Origin: CAYFMP01 sp964344215
GTDB lineage: Bacteria > Pseudomonadota > Alphaproteobacteria > Rhodospirillales > Casp-alpha2
Reading direction: 5' to 3'
Assembly: GCA_964344215.1 (NCBI GenBank)
Contig: CAYFMP010000001.1
Span: 1-64,000, forward strand
Length of the DNA stretch: 64,000 nt
Position numbers and translations under genes: made by a program. This document shows, in pieces, positions 43,591 to 52,644 of this stretch. Positions within the stretch are counted from its first letter, which is position 1; the number at the start of each line of letters is the position of its first letter. The notes under the pieces are model-generated. The model was not told the origin of the DNA, searched no databases, and saw only the letters and a list, made by a program, of their open reading frames with translations.

Positions 43591-45078
43591 TTACCTCGTC
43601 AGCGCGCGGCCGACCGCATCCTTCCAGCCGGCGTACCTGGTTTCACGCTCGTCGGCCGCCATGCCCGGCACAAAGCGCCGCTCCAGCGCCCAGTTCTCGG
43701 CGAACGCCTGCGGCTCGGGATAAAAGCCGCCGTGCATACCGGCCAGGTAGGCGGCTCCGAGCGCCGTGGTCTCCAACACCTTGGGCCGGTCGACGGCGGA
43801 GTCGAGCAGGTCGGCCAGGCGCTGCATGGTCCAGTCGGAGGCCACCATGCCGCCGTCGACCCTGAGCACCGTCTGCAGTTCCGCGCCCCAGTCGCCGCGC
43901 ATGGCTTCGAGCAGGTCGCGGGTCTGAAAACAGACCGATTCGAGGGCGGCGCGGGCGAACTCGTTGGGACCGGAGGCGCGGGTCAGGCCGAACAGGGCGC
44001 CGCGGCACTGGGCGTCCCAATAGGGTGCGCCGAGACCGACAAAGGCCGGCACCAGGTAAACGTCCTGATGCGGGTCGGCGGCGGCCGCCAGTTCACCCGA
44101 CTGGGCGGCGTCGTCAATGATGCCGAGCCCGTCGCGGAGCCACTGGACGGCAGCGCCGGCGATGAAGATCGAGCCTTCGAGGGCGTAGGTGGGAACGCCG
44201 TTCAACTGATAGGCAATGGTGGTCAGCAGACGGTTCTGCGAGCGCACCGCCTGATCGCCCGTATTGAGGACCGCGAAACACCCCGTCCCGTAGGTCGACT
44301 TCGTCATGCCGGGCTCGAAACAGGCCTGGCCGACGGTCGCCGCCTGCTGGTCGCCGGCGATGCCGGCTATCCGGATCGACCCGTCGAACAGGTCTGCCTC
44401 CGTCTCGCCGAAATCGGCGGCGCTGTCGCGGACCTCGGGCAGGACGGCGGCCGGCACCCGCAGAAGATCGAGGAGTTCCTCGCTCCACTGTCCCCGGTGG
44501 ATGTCGTAGAGCAGGGTGCGGCTGGCATTGGTGGCGTCGGTGGCGTGCACCCGGCCGCCGGTCAGCCGCCACAGCAAGAACGTATCGACGGTGCCGAAGG
44601 CGAGCCGGCCGGATTCGGCTGCCTGCCGGGCGCCGTCGACGTTGTCCAACAGCCACGCCAGCTTGGTGCCCGAGAAGTAGGGATCGAGCAACAGGCCGGT
44701 TCTTGCGGTGACGTCGTCCTCATGGCCGGCCGCTTTCAGTGCCTCGCAGGCGTCCGCCGTGCGGCGGTCCTGCCAGACGATGGCGTTGTGGATGGGATCG
44801 CCGGTCTCGCGGTCCCACAACAGCGTCGTCTCGCGCTGGTTGGTGATGCCGACGGCGGCGACGTCGGCGGCATCGGCGGCGGCCCGCGCCAGGGCGTTGC
44901 GGCAGGTTTCCACCGTGCTCCGCCAGATGTCCTCGGGATCGTGCTCGACCCAACCGGACTTGGGATAGTGCTGCGGAAACTCCTGCTGGTCGACGGCGAC
45001 GATGGCACAGTCGGCACCGAAGACGATGGCCCTCGAAGACGTCGTGCCCTGATCGATGGCGAGAACGTATTCAGGCAT
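43591..45078 (-). CDS. glpK: Glycerol kinase
   Basis: A 495-residue FGGY-family kinase that phosphorylates glycerol to sn-glycerol 3-phosphate with ATP. Marks are AIDQGTTSSRAI at the N-terminus, GITNQRETTLLWDRETG, the substrate region AIVWQDRRT, GDQQAATVGQACFEPG, and the ATPase motif LRVDGGMVASDW. ATG 45078 has AAGGAGG eight bases upstream. It follows glpD by 23 bases in a glpD-glpK operon, both probably repressed by GlpR. Confidence 0.96.
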   Translation of the reverse strand: MPEYVLAIDQGTTSSRAIVFGADCAIVAVDQQEFPQHYPKSGWVEHDPEDIWRSTVETCRNALARAAADAADVAAVGITNQRETTLLWDRETGDPIHNAIVWQDRRTADACEALKAAGHEDDVTARTGLLLDPYFSGTKLAWLLDNVDGARQAAESGRLAFGTVDTFLLWRLTGGRVHATDATNASRTLLYDIHRGQWSEELLDLLRVPAAVLPEVRDSAADFGETEADLFDGSIRIAGIAGDQQAATVGQACFEPGMTKSTYGTGCFAVLNTGDQAVRSQNRLLTTIAYQLNGVPTYALEGSIFIAGAAVQWLRDGLGIIDDAAQSGELAAAADPHQDVYLVPAFVGLGAPYWDAQCRGALFGLTRASGPNEFARAALESVCFQTRDLLEAMRGDWGAELQTVLRVDGGMVASDWTMQRLADLLDSAVDRPKVLETTALGAAYLAGMHGGFYPEPQAFAENWALERRFVPGMAADERETRYAGWKDAVGRALTR

Positions 45079-45101
45079 TACCGGGACCTCCTTCCGAGCC
45101 G

Positions 45102-46625
45102 CTAGGCCGCCGAGTCGATGACCGTAGTGTAGTTTTCCTTCAGCCAATCGGCGAGGCCGCCGACCTCTTCATCACTCAGCCGTAAACCGAGCTTCGAGCG
45201 CCGCCACAGGATATCTTCCGTCGTTCGCGCCCATTCATTCCTTATCAAGTGTTCGACCTCGCGCTCATAAAGGCCGGCACCGAAGTGGACGCCGAGGTCG
45301 TCCGCTTCGGTGGCGCCGGCCAGGATGTCGTGGACGGTGGTGCCGTAGGCGCGCGCCAAGCGTTTCATCAGGTCCGCGTCGAGGTCCGGGAAGTCGGACC
45401 GCAGTTCCTCCAGCAGCGCCTCGAACCCGTCGGCCGGGAAGTCGCCGCCGGGCAGGGCGGCGGCGGCGGTCCACGGCGGCCCGGTTTCGGGGATCCACGG
45501 CCGCAGCTTGTCGAGGACCTCCTCGGCCAAGTGACGATAGGTGGTGAGCTTGCCGCCGAAGATGTTGAGGACGACTGGTGCGCCGTCGCCGCCGACCAGA
45601 TCGAGGGTGTAATCGCGGGTGATGTCCTGGGCCGAGGTTCCGCCGTCGTCAAAAAGCGGGCGGACGCCGGAGTAAGCCCAAACCACCTGGGAAGGTTCGA
45701 TGGCGGTGGAAAAATATTCGCTGGCGGCGGCACAGAGATAAGCGACCTCGTCGGTTTCGGCCGCCGCCGACCCCGGATCGCCCTCGAAGTCGACGTCGGT
45801 GGTGCCGATCAGGGTGAAGTCGCCCTCGTAGGGGATGGCGAAGACAATTCGCTTGTCGGCGTTCTGGAAGATATAGGCGCGCCCGTGCTCGAACAGCTTC
45901 GGCACCACGATGTGACTGCCCTTGACGAGGCGGGTGCGTGATTTCGCCTCGACCTCCAAGCGCTCCGAGATGACCTGAGATATCCACGGCCCGGCGGCGT
46001 TGACGAGGAGGCGCGCGGCGACGGTCTCTGTCTCGCCGGTCAGGCCATCGGCAAGCTCGATCCTCCAGACATCGCCTTGCGGTGTCGCCGACAGTACCTC
46101 GGTGCGGGTGCGCACCGCGGCGCCGCGGCGGGCTGCGTCGAGGGCGTTGAGGACGACCAGCCTGGCGTCGTCGACCCAGCAGTCCGAGTACTCGAAACCG
46201 CGCTTGAACTCGGGCTTCAGAGGGACGCCGGCGTCGTCACCGGCGAGGTCGACGTAACGCGAGCCAGGCAGCACCCTGCGCCCGCCCAGGTGGTCGTAGA
46301 GAAACAGACCGAGGCGAATGAACCAAGCCGGTCGCAGCGCCCGGTGATGCGGCAGCACGAAGCGCAGCGGCCGGATGACGTGCGGCGCCATTGCCAGCAA
46401 CACTTCGCGCTCGACCAGGGATTCGCGAACCAGCTTGAACTCGTAATATTCGAGGTAGCGAAGTCCGCCATGGATCAGCTTGGTCGAGGCCGACGAGGTG
46501 CCGCTGGCCAGATCGTCCTTTTCGGCGAGCAGGACCGACAGCCCGCGGCCGGCCGCGTCGCGGGCGATGCCGCAGCCATTGACGCCGCCGCCGATGATGG
46601 CGATATCGTACAGGCGCTCGCTCAC
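45102..46625 (-). CDS. glpD: Aerobic glycerol-3-phosphate dehydrogenase
   Basis: A 507-residue FAD enzyme of the inner membrane that oxidises glycerol 3-phosphate to dihydroxyacetone phosphate and reduces quinone. The FAD-binding motif is IIGGGVNGCGIARDAAGRG. GTSSASTKLIHGGLRYLE and the C-terminal DAO domain (GGKLTTYRHLAEEVL) are present. The start is GTG 46625, with GGGAGG very close upstream. The leader between glpD and glpR contains repeated TTCGTTTTC-type elements that are likely GlpR sites. Confidence 0.95.
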   Translation of the reverse strand: MSERLYDIAIIGGGVNGCGIARDAAGRGLSVLLAEKDDLASGTSSASTKLIHGGLRYLEYYEFKLVRESLVEREVLLAMAPHVIRPLRFVLPHHRALRPAWFIRLGLFLYDHLGGRRVLPGSRYVDLAGDDAGVPLKPEFKRGFEYSDCWVDDARLVVLNALDAARRGAAVRTRTEVLSATPQGDVWRIELADGLTGETETVAARLLVNAAGPWISQVISERLEVEAKSRTRLVKGSHIVVPKLFEHGRAYIFQNADKRIVFAIPYEGDFTLIGTTDVDFEGDPGSAAAETDEVAYLCAAASEYFSTAIEPSQVVWAYSGVRPLFDDGGTSAQDITRDYTLDLVGGDGAPVVLNIFGGKLTTYRHLAEEVLDKLRPWIPETGPPWTAAAALPGGDFPADGFEALLEELRSDFPDLDADLMKRLARAYGTTVHDILAGATEADDLGVHFGAGLYEREVEHLIRNEWARTTEDILWRRSKLGLRLSDEEVGGLADWLKENYTTVIDSAA

Positions 46626-46638
46626 GACCTCCCTCGGG

Positions 46639-46692
46639 TTTCGTTTTCTAGAAATTGGAACAACCGAAACCGTAAATGAAAGAAAACGAACC
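46639..46692. promoter_or_regulatory. Putative GlpR operator region of glpDK
   Basis: On the glpD strand the segment contains TTCGTTTTC, TTTCATTTAC and GGTTTCGGTTG in series, plus an inverted AAAACGAAA near the start. The TTTCATTT and TTCGGTTG elements recur in the glpV leader. DeoR-family repressors typically bind such T/C-rich repeats. Confidence 0.5.
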
Positions 46693-46739
46693 TACAACGG
46701 CAAAATGTTGCTGGCCCTCGAAATCGTGCGGCGAAACTC

Positions 46740-47510
46740 CTATGATCCGTCGGCGACCTCGATCTGAACGTCGTTTTCCCGGCAGATCTGGGTCAATCCC
46801 TTCGGCGGCGGCCGGTCGGTGACGAAACAGTTGAGTTGGGAAATGTGGGCGATCCGGACGGGCGCCGAGCGCTGGTACTTCATGCTGTCGGCAACCAGGA
46901 TGGTTTGCCGGGCGTTGTCGATCATCGCTTGTGCGACCTTGACCTCCCGATAATCGTAATCGAGCAGCGAGCCGTCGGGGTCGATGGCCGACGTGCCGAT
47001 GATGGCATAATCTACCTTGAACTGCTTGATGAAATCCGCCGCCGCCTCACCGATAACGCCACCGTCGGAGCGCCGGACAGGACCGCCGGCGGCGATCACT
47101 TCGACCGTCGGGCTGCCGTATAAAGTATTGATGACATTTATATTATTTGTAATCGCCAGGATGCCGCGCTTGCTCCACAGGGCGGCCGCGACTTGTTCTG
47201 TGGTTGTCCCCAGATTGATCAGCAAAGAACAGTTGTCAGGAATTAGAGACGCCGCCTTCAAGCCGATCCGGCGCTTCTCCTCGGAGGCCAGTTCGCGGCG
47301 CGCCTCGTATTCGTAATTGGTGACGCCCGACGACACGACGGCGCCGCCGTGAACGCGCTGCAGCAACCCTCCCTCGCAGAGATCATTGAGGTCTTTTCTG
47401 ATCGTTTGAGGCGTCACCGCGAAGCGTTTGGCAAGTGCTTCGACCCCGACCCGACCGGCCTCGCGGGCGGATTCCAGGATATCCTGCTGACGAGGAGAAA
47501 GAGGTTCCAT
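46740..47510 (-). CDS. glpR: DeoR-family repressor of the glycerol genes (GlpR-like)
   Basis: A 256-residue DeoR-type regulator. The N-terminal winged helix (about 5-60) reads LSPRQQDILESAREAGRVGVEALAKRFAVTPQTIRKDLNDL, with the recognition helix TPQTIRKDL. The C-terminal sugar-phosphate-isomerase-like sensor domain has LINLGTTTEQVA. Glycerol 3-phosphate is the expected inducer, from the neighbours. It lies between the catabolic pair glpDK and the divergent importer operon and probably controls both. Confidence 0.9.
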   Translation of the reverse strand: MEPLSPRQQDILESAREAGRVGVEALAKRFAVTPQTIRKDLNDLCEGGLLQRVHGGAVVSSGVTNYEYEARRELASEEKRRIGLKAASLIPDNCSLLINLGTTTEQVAAALWSKRGILAITNNINVINTLYGSPTVEVIAAGGPVRRSDGGVIGEAAADFIKQFKVDYAIIGTSAIDPDGSLLDYDYREVKVAQAMIDNARQTILVADSMKYQRSAPVRIAHISQLNCFVTDRPPPKGLTQICRENDVQIEVADGS

Positions 47511-47550
47511 CGTTCAAGCTCTCCCAGTTCATCGTACCGCAACAACTAAT

Positions 47551-47569
47551 GCATTCGCGGAGCGAATGC
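47551..47569. promoter_or_regulatory. Perfect 19-bp palindrome in the glpR-glpV intergenic region
   Basis: GCATTCGC-GGA-GCGAATGC has perfect 8-bp arms. It sits about 40 bp before glpR and 90 bp before glpV, so it could be an operator for either promoter. The sequence does not resemble the T/C-rich repeats nearby, which hints at a second regulator. Confidence 0.45.
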
Positions 47570-47592
47570 CAGCCCGTTGGGCGGCTCCCAAA

Positions 47593-47622
47593 TTTCATTT
47601 GACCTTCGTTTTTTTTCGGTTG
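47593..47622 (+). promoter_or_regulatory. Putative GlpR operator of the glycerol importer operon
   Basis: TTTCATTT, TTCGTTTTT and TTTCGGTTG occur in series about 40-70 bp before glpV. They share elements with the glpD leader at 46639-46692. Confidence 0.5.
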
Positions 47623-47660
47623 ATAGTCTAATCGGTTTCAGGCACAGGGAGGAACCTCCA

Positions 47661-49394
47661 ATGAACCGTCGTTTGATGGCCGCCGTTACCGGGGCGGCGC
47701 TGGTGTCGTTCGCGAGCACGGGCTACGCCGGCATGAATGAAGCCAAGAAGTGGGTCGATTCGGAATTTCAGCCCTCGACATTGTCGAAGGCGGATCAGAT
47801 GAAAGAGATGCAGTGGTTCGTCGATGCCGCGGCTCCTTTCAAGGGCATGGAGATCAACGTGTTGTCGGAAACGATCCCGACTCACACGTATGAATCGAAG
47901 ACCCTGACCAAGGCTTTCGAGGAAATCACCGGGATCAAGGTCAACCATCAGCTGCTTGGCGAGGGCGAAGTCGTCCAGGCCGTGCAAACCCAGATGCAGA
48001 CCAAGCGCAACCTCTATGACGCCTATATCAACGATTCCGATCTGATCGGCACGCATTCGCGTTTGCAATTGGCCGTCAACCTGACCGATTGGATGGCCGG
48101 CGAGGGCAAGGGCGTTACCAACCCGATGCTCGATGTCGACGACTTCATGGGCAAGTCGTTCACCACCGGACCGGACGGCAAGCTCTACCAGCTTCCCGAT
48201 CAGCAGTTCGCCAACCTCTACTGGTTCCGTTACGACTGGTTCCAGCGCCCCGAACTGAGAGAGAAGTTCAAGTCCCTTTACGGCTACGAGCTCGGGGTGC
48301 CGGTCAACTGGTCGGCCTACGAGGACATCGCCGAGTTTTTCTCGGTCCACGTCAAGGAGATTGACGGGGTCCGGGTTTATGGACACATGGACTACGGCAA
48401 ACGCGCCCCCGACCTCGGATGGCGCATGACCGACGCCTGGCTGTCGATGGCCGGCGCCGGCTCGAAGGGTCTGCCCAACGGCGTTCCCGTCGACGAGTGG
48501 GGAATCCGCATGGAGCCGGGTACCTGTAATCCGGTCGGCGCTTCCGTGTCACGCGGCGGCGCGGCCAACGGTCCGGCCGCTGTCTACGCGATCCGCAAAT
48601 GGGACGAATGGCTCCGCAAGTACGCCCCTCCGGGCGCCGCCAGCTACGACTTCTACCAGTCGCTACCGGCTCTTTCGCAAGGCAACGTGGCCCAGCAGAT
48701 TTTCTGGTACACCGCGTTTACGGCTTCGATGGTGGCGCCGAAGAGCGAGGGCAACAACACCGTCGACGATGCCGGCAATCCGCTGTGGCGGATGGCGCCG
48801 TCGCCGCACGGCCCCTACTGGGTCGACGGACAGAAACTGGGTTACCAGGATGCCGGTTCGTGGACGTTGTTCAAGTCGACGCCGGTCGACCGCCGCAAGG
48901 CGGCTTGGCTGTATGCCCAGTTCGTGGTCTCGAAGACGGTGTCGCTGAAAAAGACCCATGTCGGCCTAACGCCGATCCGCGATAGCGATATCCGTCACCA
49001 ATCGTTCACTGAGCGGGCACCGAAACTCGGCGGTCTGGTCGAGTTCTACCGCTCGCCCGATCGGGTCCGCTGGTCGCCGACCGGCGTCAACGTGCCGGAC
49101 TATCCGAAGTTGGCGCAGATCTGGTGGCAGCAGATCGGCGACGTCAACTCCGGCGCCTTTACGCCCCAGCAGGCCATGGACCGGCTCGCTTCCGAAATGG
49201 ATCAGGTCATGGCCCGCATGCAAGCGGCCGACGAGAAGGCCAAGACGTATGGCGGTTGCGGTCCCAGACTCAACAAGGAGCAGGACCCGTCGGTCTGGCT
49301 CAACAAGCCGGGTTCTCCCAAGGCGAAGGTCAACGAGAAGCCGAAAGGCGAGACCGTCAATTACGACGAACTCGTCAAGCGGTGGAAAGGCTGA
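47661..49394 (+). CDS. glpV: Glycerol ABC transporter, periplasmic binding protein
   Basis: A 577-residue extracellular solute-binding protein. It has a signal peptide (about residues 1-23, ending STGYAG) and is longer than most sugar-binding proteins. Assignment as GlpV rests on context: it is followed by two ATPases, two permeases and the DUF2160 protein in the set described as glpSTPQUV for glycerol uptake in Rhizobium leguminosarum, next to glpRDK. AGGGAGG lies seven bases before ATG 47661. It is first in the operon and separated from the rest by a hairpin, as expected for a protein needed in excess. Confidence 0.9.
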   Translation: MNRRLMAAVTGAALVSFASTGYAGMNEAKKWVDSEFQPSTLSKADQMKEMQWFVDAAAPFKGMEINVLSETIPTHTYESKTLTKAFEEITGIKVNHQLLGEGEVVQAVQTQMQTKRNLYDAYINDSDLIGTHSRLQLAVNLTDWMAGEGKGVTNPMLDVDDFMGKSFTTGPDGKLYQLPDQQFANLYWFRYDWFQRPELREKFKSLYGYELGVPVNWSAYEDIAEFFSVHVKEIDGVRVYGHMDYGKRAPDLGWRMTDAWLSMAGAGSKGLPNGVPVDEWGIRMEPGTCNPVGASVSRGGAANGPAAVYAIRKWDEWLRKYAPPGAASYDFYQSLPALSQGNVAQQIFWYTAFTASMVAPKSEGNNTVDDAGNPLWRMAPSPHGPYWVDGQKLGYQDAGSWTLFKSTPVDRRKAAWLYAQFVVSKTVSLKKTHVGLTPIRDSDIRHQSFTERAPKLGGLVEFYRSPDRVRWSPTGVNVPDYPKLAQIWWQQIGDVNSGAFTPQQAMDRLASEMDQVMARMQAADEKAKTYGGCGPRLNKEQDPSVWLNKPGSPKAKVNEKPKGETVNYDELVKRWKG

Positions 49395-49426
49395 TAGCCG
49401 TTTAGTGGCCTAAGCTACGCGTCTTT

Positions 49427-49454
49427 CCGGGGAGCGTCGCCATGCGCTCCCCGG
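49427..49454 (+). terminator. Hairpin between glpV and glpS
   Basis: CCGGGGAGCG and CGCTCCCCGG form a perfect 10-bp stem with an eight-base loop 33 bases after glpV. There is no T tract after it, so it is more likely a 3'-protecting or attenuating hairpin than a full terminator. Confidence 0.6.
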
Positions 49455-49619
49455 AGGATGCGATCATGTATTTCTCGCCAGCCATCTCTTGCCCGTCGGT
49501 GGGCCTAGCCCTCATACTGGGCACCTGCGGGCGGCCCCGCGCATCGGACGGGGTACGCAGGGCGCGGCAGAGTGTCGAATGGCGCAGGAGAACCCGCCGC
49601 GGCGACAGGGAATACGCCC

Positions 49620-50687
49620 ATGACCCTCGTTCTCAAGAATGTCGTCAAACGGGTTGGCGCGGACATCCACATCTACGACACCAGCGTGGAGTTCCGGGAC
49701 GGGGACTTCAACATCCTTCTCGGCACGACCCTGGCCGGCAAGACGTCCTTGATGCAACTGATGGCCGGGCTGGAAAAACCGACGTCGGGCGAGGTGTGGT
49801 TCAAGGATAACAACGTGACCGGCGTTTCGGTTCAAAAGCGAAACGTTTCGATGGTTCACCAGCAGTTCATCAACTATCCGAACCTCTCCGTATTCGAGAA
49901 CATCGCCTCGCCGCTTCGGGTCGCCCGCCTGTCGCGCACCGAGGTCGAGGCCCGCGTCGGCCAGGTGGCCGAACTTCTCAAGCTTTCGCCGATGTTGGAC
50001 AGAAGCCCGTCGGAGCTGTCCGGGGGACAGCAGCAGCGCACAGCACTGGCCCGGGCGCTGATCAAGGATGCGGACTTGGTCCTGCTCGACGAGCCGCTGG
50101 CCAATCTGGATTACAAGCTGCGCGAGGAGTTGCGCGACGAGCTGCCGAAATTGTTCGAGGATCGTGGCTGCACGGTCGTCTATGCGACCAGCGAACCGAC
50201 CGAGGCGTTGCTGCTCGCTGGCTACACGGCGACCATGCACGAGGGGCGCGTGACGCAGTTCGGCGAAACCGCCAAGGTCTACCGCGAACCAGTTAATCTG
50301 ACTTCGGCTCGGGTTTTCTCCGACCCGCCGATCAACACAGCCAACGTCGTCAAACGGGGAGACACCTTCGTGCTTGACGACGATATCAGTTGGGCCGCCG
50401 GCGACGCCCAACGTGGGCTCAGCGACGGATCCTACACCGCGGCCATTCGACCCCATCACGTGAGGCCGTTTGGCCCTGGCGCGAATACCATCGAAGTTAC
50501 CGGCAAGGTTCTGGTCACCGAGTTGAGCGGTTCGGAGAGCGTCGTTCACTTCGAGCTCGGGGGGCGGACCTGGATTTCACAGTCGCATGGCGTGCACACC
50601 ATCGAGGTCGGTGCCCGCGCCAATTTCCACGTGGAAATCGGCAGGTGTCTGTATTTCGGCGAACGAGACGAACTGATCGCGGCGTGA
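49620..50687 (+). CDS. glpS: Glycerol ABC transporter ATPase GlpS
   Basis: A 355-residue MalK-like ATPase with a C-terminal TOBE-type domain. The Walker A loop reads LLGTTLAGKTS, meeting GxxxxGKT but lacking the usual second glycine. Signature LSGGQQQRT and Walker B LVLLDEPLANLD are normal. AGGGA is about nine bases before ATG 49620. It forms a heterodimer with GlpT. Confidence 0.92.
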   Translation: MTLVLKNVVKRVGADIHIYDTSVEFRDGDFNILLGTTLAGKTSLMQLMAGLEKPTSGEVWFKDNNVTGVSVQKRNVSMVHQQFINYPNLSVFENIASPLRVARLSRTEVEARVGQVAELLKLSPMLDRSPSELSGGQQQRTALARALIKDADLVLLDEPLANLDYKLREELRDELPKLFEDRGCTVVYATSEPTEALLLAGYTATMHEGRVTQFGETAKVYREPVNLTSARVFSDPPINTANVVKRGDTFVLDDDISWAAGDAQRGLSDGSYTAAIRPHHVRPFGPGANTIEVTGKVLVTELSGSESVVHFELGGRTWISQSHGVHTIEVGARANFHVEIGRCLYFGERDELIAA

Positions 50688-50700
50688 GGGCCATCGCACA

Positions 50701-51768
50701 ATGACCATGATCAGTATCCGGGATTTGCGACACAGCTACCTTACCAGCCCGCAGGACGACGAGGACTGGGCGCTCAAGCGCATGAGCGTCGATTGGTCGG
50801 ACGGCGGTGCCTATGCCTTGCTGGGGCCATCGGGGTGCGGCAAGACGACCCTGCTCAACATCATCTCGGGGCTCTTGATGCCGACCGAGGGCGAGGTCTG
50901 GTTCGGCGAACGCGACATGACGGACACTCCAACCGACCAGCGCAACATCGCCCAGGTTTTTCAGTTCCCCGTCGTCTACGACACCATGAGCGTTTACGAC
51001 AATCTAGCATTCCCGCTGCGAAACCGAGGCCTGTCCGAGACCGAGGTCGAGCCCAGGGTCCGCGAGATCGCCGCCATGCTCGATCTCGACGAGATGCTGA
51101 TGCAGCGGGCGTCAGGATTGACCGCCGACGGAAAACAAAAGATATCCCTCGGCCGCGGGCTGGTTCGTTCGGAAGTTAATGCGATCATGTTCGATGAGCC
51201 GTTGACCGTTATCGACCCACATTTGAAATGGCAACTCCGCTCCAAGCTCAAGGAGCTCCACCAGCAATTCGGCGCCACCATGATCTACGTGACCCACGAT
51301 CAGACCGAGGCGCTGACGTTCGCCGACAAGGTGGTGGTCATGCACGAGGGAACGGTCGTGCAGATCGGCACTCCGGTCGATCTGTTCGAACGGCCCCAGC
51401 ATACGTTCGTCGGGCACTTCATCGGATCGCCGGGCATGAACGTGCTGCCGTGTACGCTCGAAAACGGCGCGCCCGTCTTCGGAGGCCATCCGGTTCCGAC
51501 CGAACATCCGATTGCGCACAGAATCAACGATGAAAGGCTCGAAATCGGCATTCGGCCCGAATTCGTGAGTTTTGCCGACACCGGCATCCCCGTCGATATC
51601 GTCAAAGTGAGCGACGCCGGACGCTACCGCGTCGTCGAAGTCAGTCACGCGGAGCATGCCATCAAGCTGCTCATCGCGGAGGGCGGCGAAGTGCCGTCCG
51701 ATGGCGCCCATGTCCATTTCGATCCCGACCATACGCAAGTCTACGCCGACGGTTGGATGGTCAACTGA
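50701..51768 (+). CDS. glpT: Glycerol ABC transporter ATPase GlpT, degenerate signature motif
   Basis: A 355-residue ATPase with normal Walker A (GPSGCGKTT), Q loop (AQVFQFPVVYDTMSVYDNL), Walker B (AIMFDEPLTVID) and H loop (VTHDQTEA). The signature motif reads GLTADGKQKISLGRG where LSGGQ is expected. Paired with GlpS, the dimer should have one strong and one weak ATP site, as in asymmetric ABC proteins. It starts 13 bases after glpS. It is not the glycerol-3-phosphate/phosphate antiporter of the same name in E. coli. Confidence 0.92.
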   Translation: MTMISIRDLRHSYLTSPQDDEDWALKRMSVDWSDGGAYALLGPSGCGKTTLLNIISGLLMPTEGEVWFGERDMTDTPTDQRNIAQVFQFPVVYDTMSVYDNLAFPLRNRGLSETEVEPRVREIAAMLDLDEMLMQRASGLTADGKQKISLGRGLVRSEVNAIMFDEPLTVIDPHLKWQLRSKLKELHQQFGATMIYVTHDQTEALTFADKVVVMHEGTVVQIGTPVDLFERPQHTFVGHFIGSPGMNVLPCTLENGAPVFGGHPVPTEHPIAHRINDERLEIGIRPEFVSFADTGIPVDIVKVSDAGRYRVVEVSHAEHAIKLLIAEGGEVPSDGAHVHFDPDHTQVYADGWMVN

Positions 51769-51777
51769 GGCCGGAAT

Positions 51778-52644
51778 ATGACAACCAAGACTTCCAATCC
51801 CAAGGCCTGGTTCTTCGTGCTGCCGGTTATCGTTCTCGTCGCCTTCAACGCGCTTATCCCGCTGATGACGGTGGTCAACTACTCGGTACAGGAAACCTTC
51901 GGCGACAACGTGTTCTTCTGGGAAGGGGTCAAGTGGTACCAGCAGGTCCTGCATTCCGACCGTTTCCACGATTCTTTGCTGCGCCAACTGATCTTTACCG
52001 GGACCATATTGATCATCGAGGTTCCGCTCGGCGTCGCCATCGCCCTGGCGATGCCGCGGAGCGGGATCTGGGTTTCGGTCTGCCTGGTCTCTATGGCCCT
52101 GCCGTTGCTCATTCCGTGGAACGTGGTCGGCGCCATGTGGAACATCTTCGCGTTGCCGGAGATCGGTCTTCTCGGCAAGACCATCAACAGCCTCGGCATC
52201 GACTACAACTTCACCCAGCAGCCGGGCTCGGCCTGGTTCACCACCATTCTCATGGATGTCTGGCACTGGACGTCCCTGGTCGTCCTGCTGGCATACGCGG
52301 GCCTTCGCTCGATTCCCGACCCCTACTATCAGGCCGCCAAGATCGACGGCGCCACACCGTGGGCGGTATTCCGTCACATTCAGCTACCCAAACTGAAGCG
52401 CGTCCTGACCATCGCCATCCTGCTCAGATTCATGGACAGCTTCATGATCTACACGGAGCCTTTCGTGTTGACCGGCGGCGGTCCGGGCAACACCACGACG
52501 TTCCTTTCGATCGACCTGGTCAAGGTAGCGCTCGGCCAGTTCGACCTAGGTCCGGCGGCGGCGATGTCGTTGATCTACTTTCTGATCGTTCTGTTGCTGT
52601 GCTGGATCTTCTATACGTTGATGATGAGGAACGAGGAATTCTGA
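51778..52644 (+). CDS. glpP: Glycerol ABC transporter permease GlpP
   Basis: A 288-residue MalF-type permease with six helices. The EAA coupling loop is AKIDGATPWAVFRHIQLPKLKRVL. ATG 51778 lies ten bases after glpT with GAGG upstream. Its TGA shares a base with the glpQ ATG (TGATG), so permeases are made in equal amounts. Confidence 0.92.
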   Translation: MTTKTSNPKAWFFVLPVIVLVAFNALIPLMTVVNYSVQETFGDNVFFWEGVKWYQQVLHSDRFHDSLLRQLIFTGTILIIEVPLGVAIALAMPRSGIWVSVCLVSMALPLLIPWNVVGAMWNIFALPEIGLLGKTINSLGIDYNFTQQPGSAWFTTILMDVWHWTSLVVLLAYAGLRSIPDPYYQAAKIDGATPWAVFRHIQLPKLKRVLTIAILLRFMDSFMIYTEPFVLTGGGPGNTTTFLSIDLVKVALGQFDLGPAAAMSLIYFLIVLLLCWIFYTLMMRNEEF

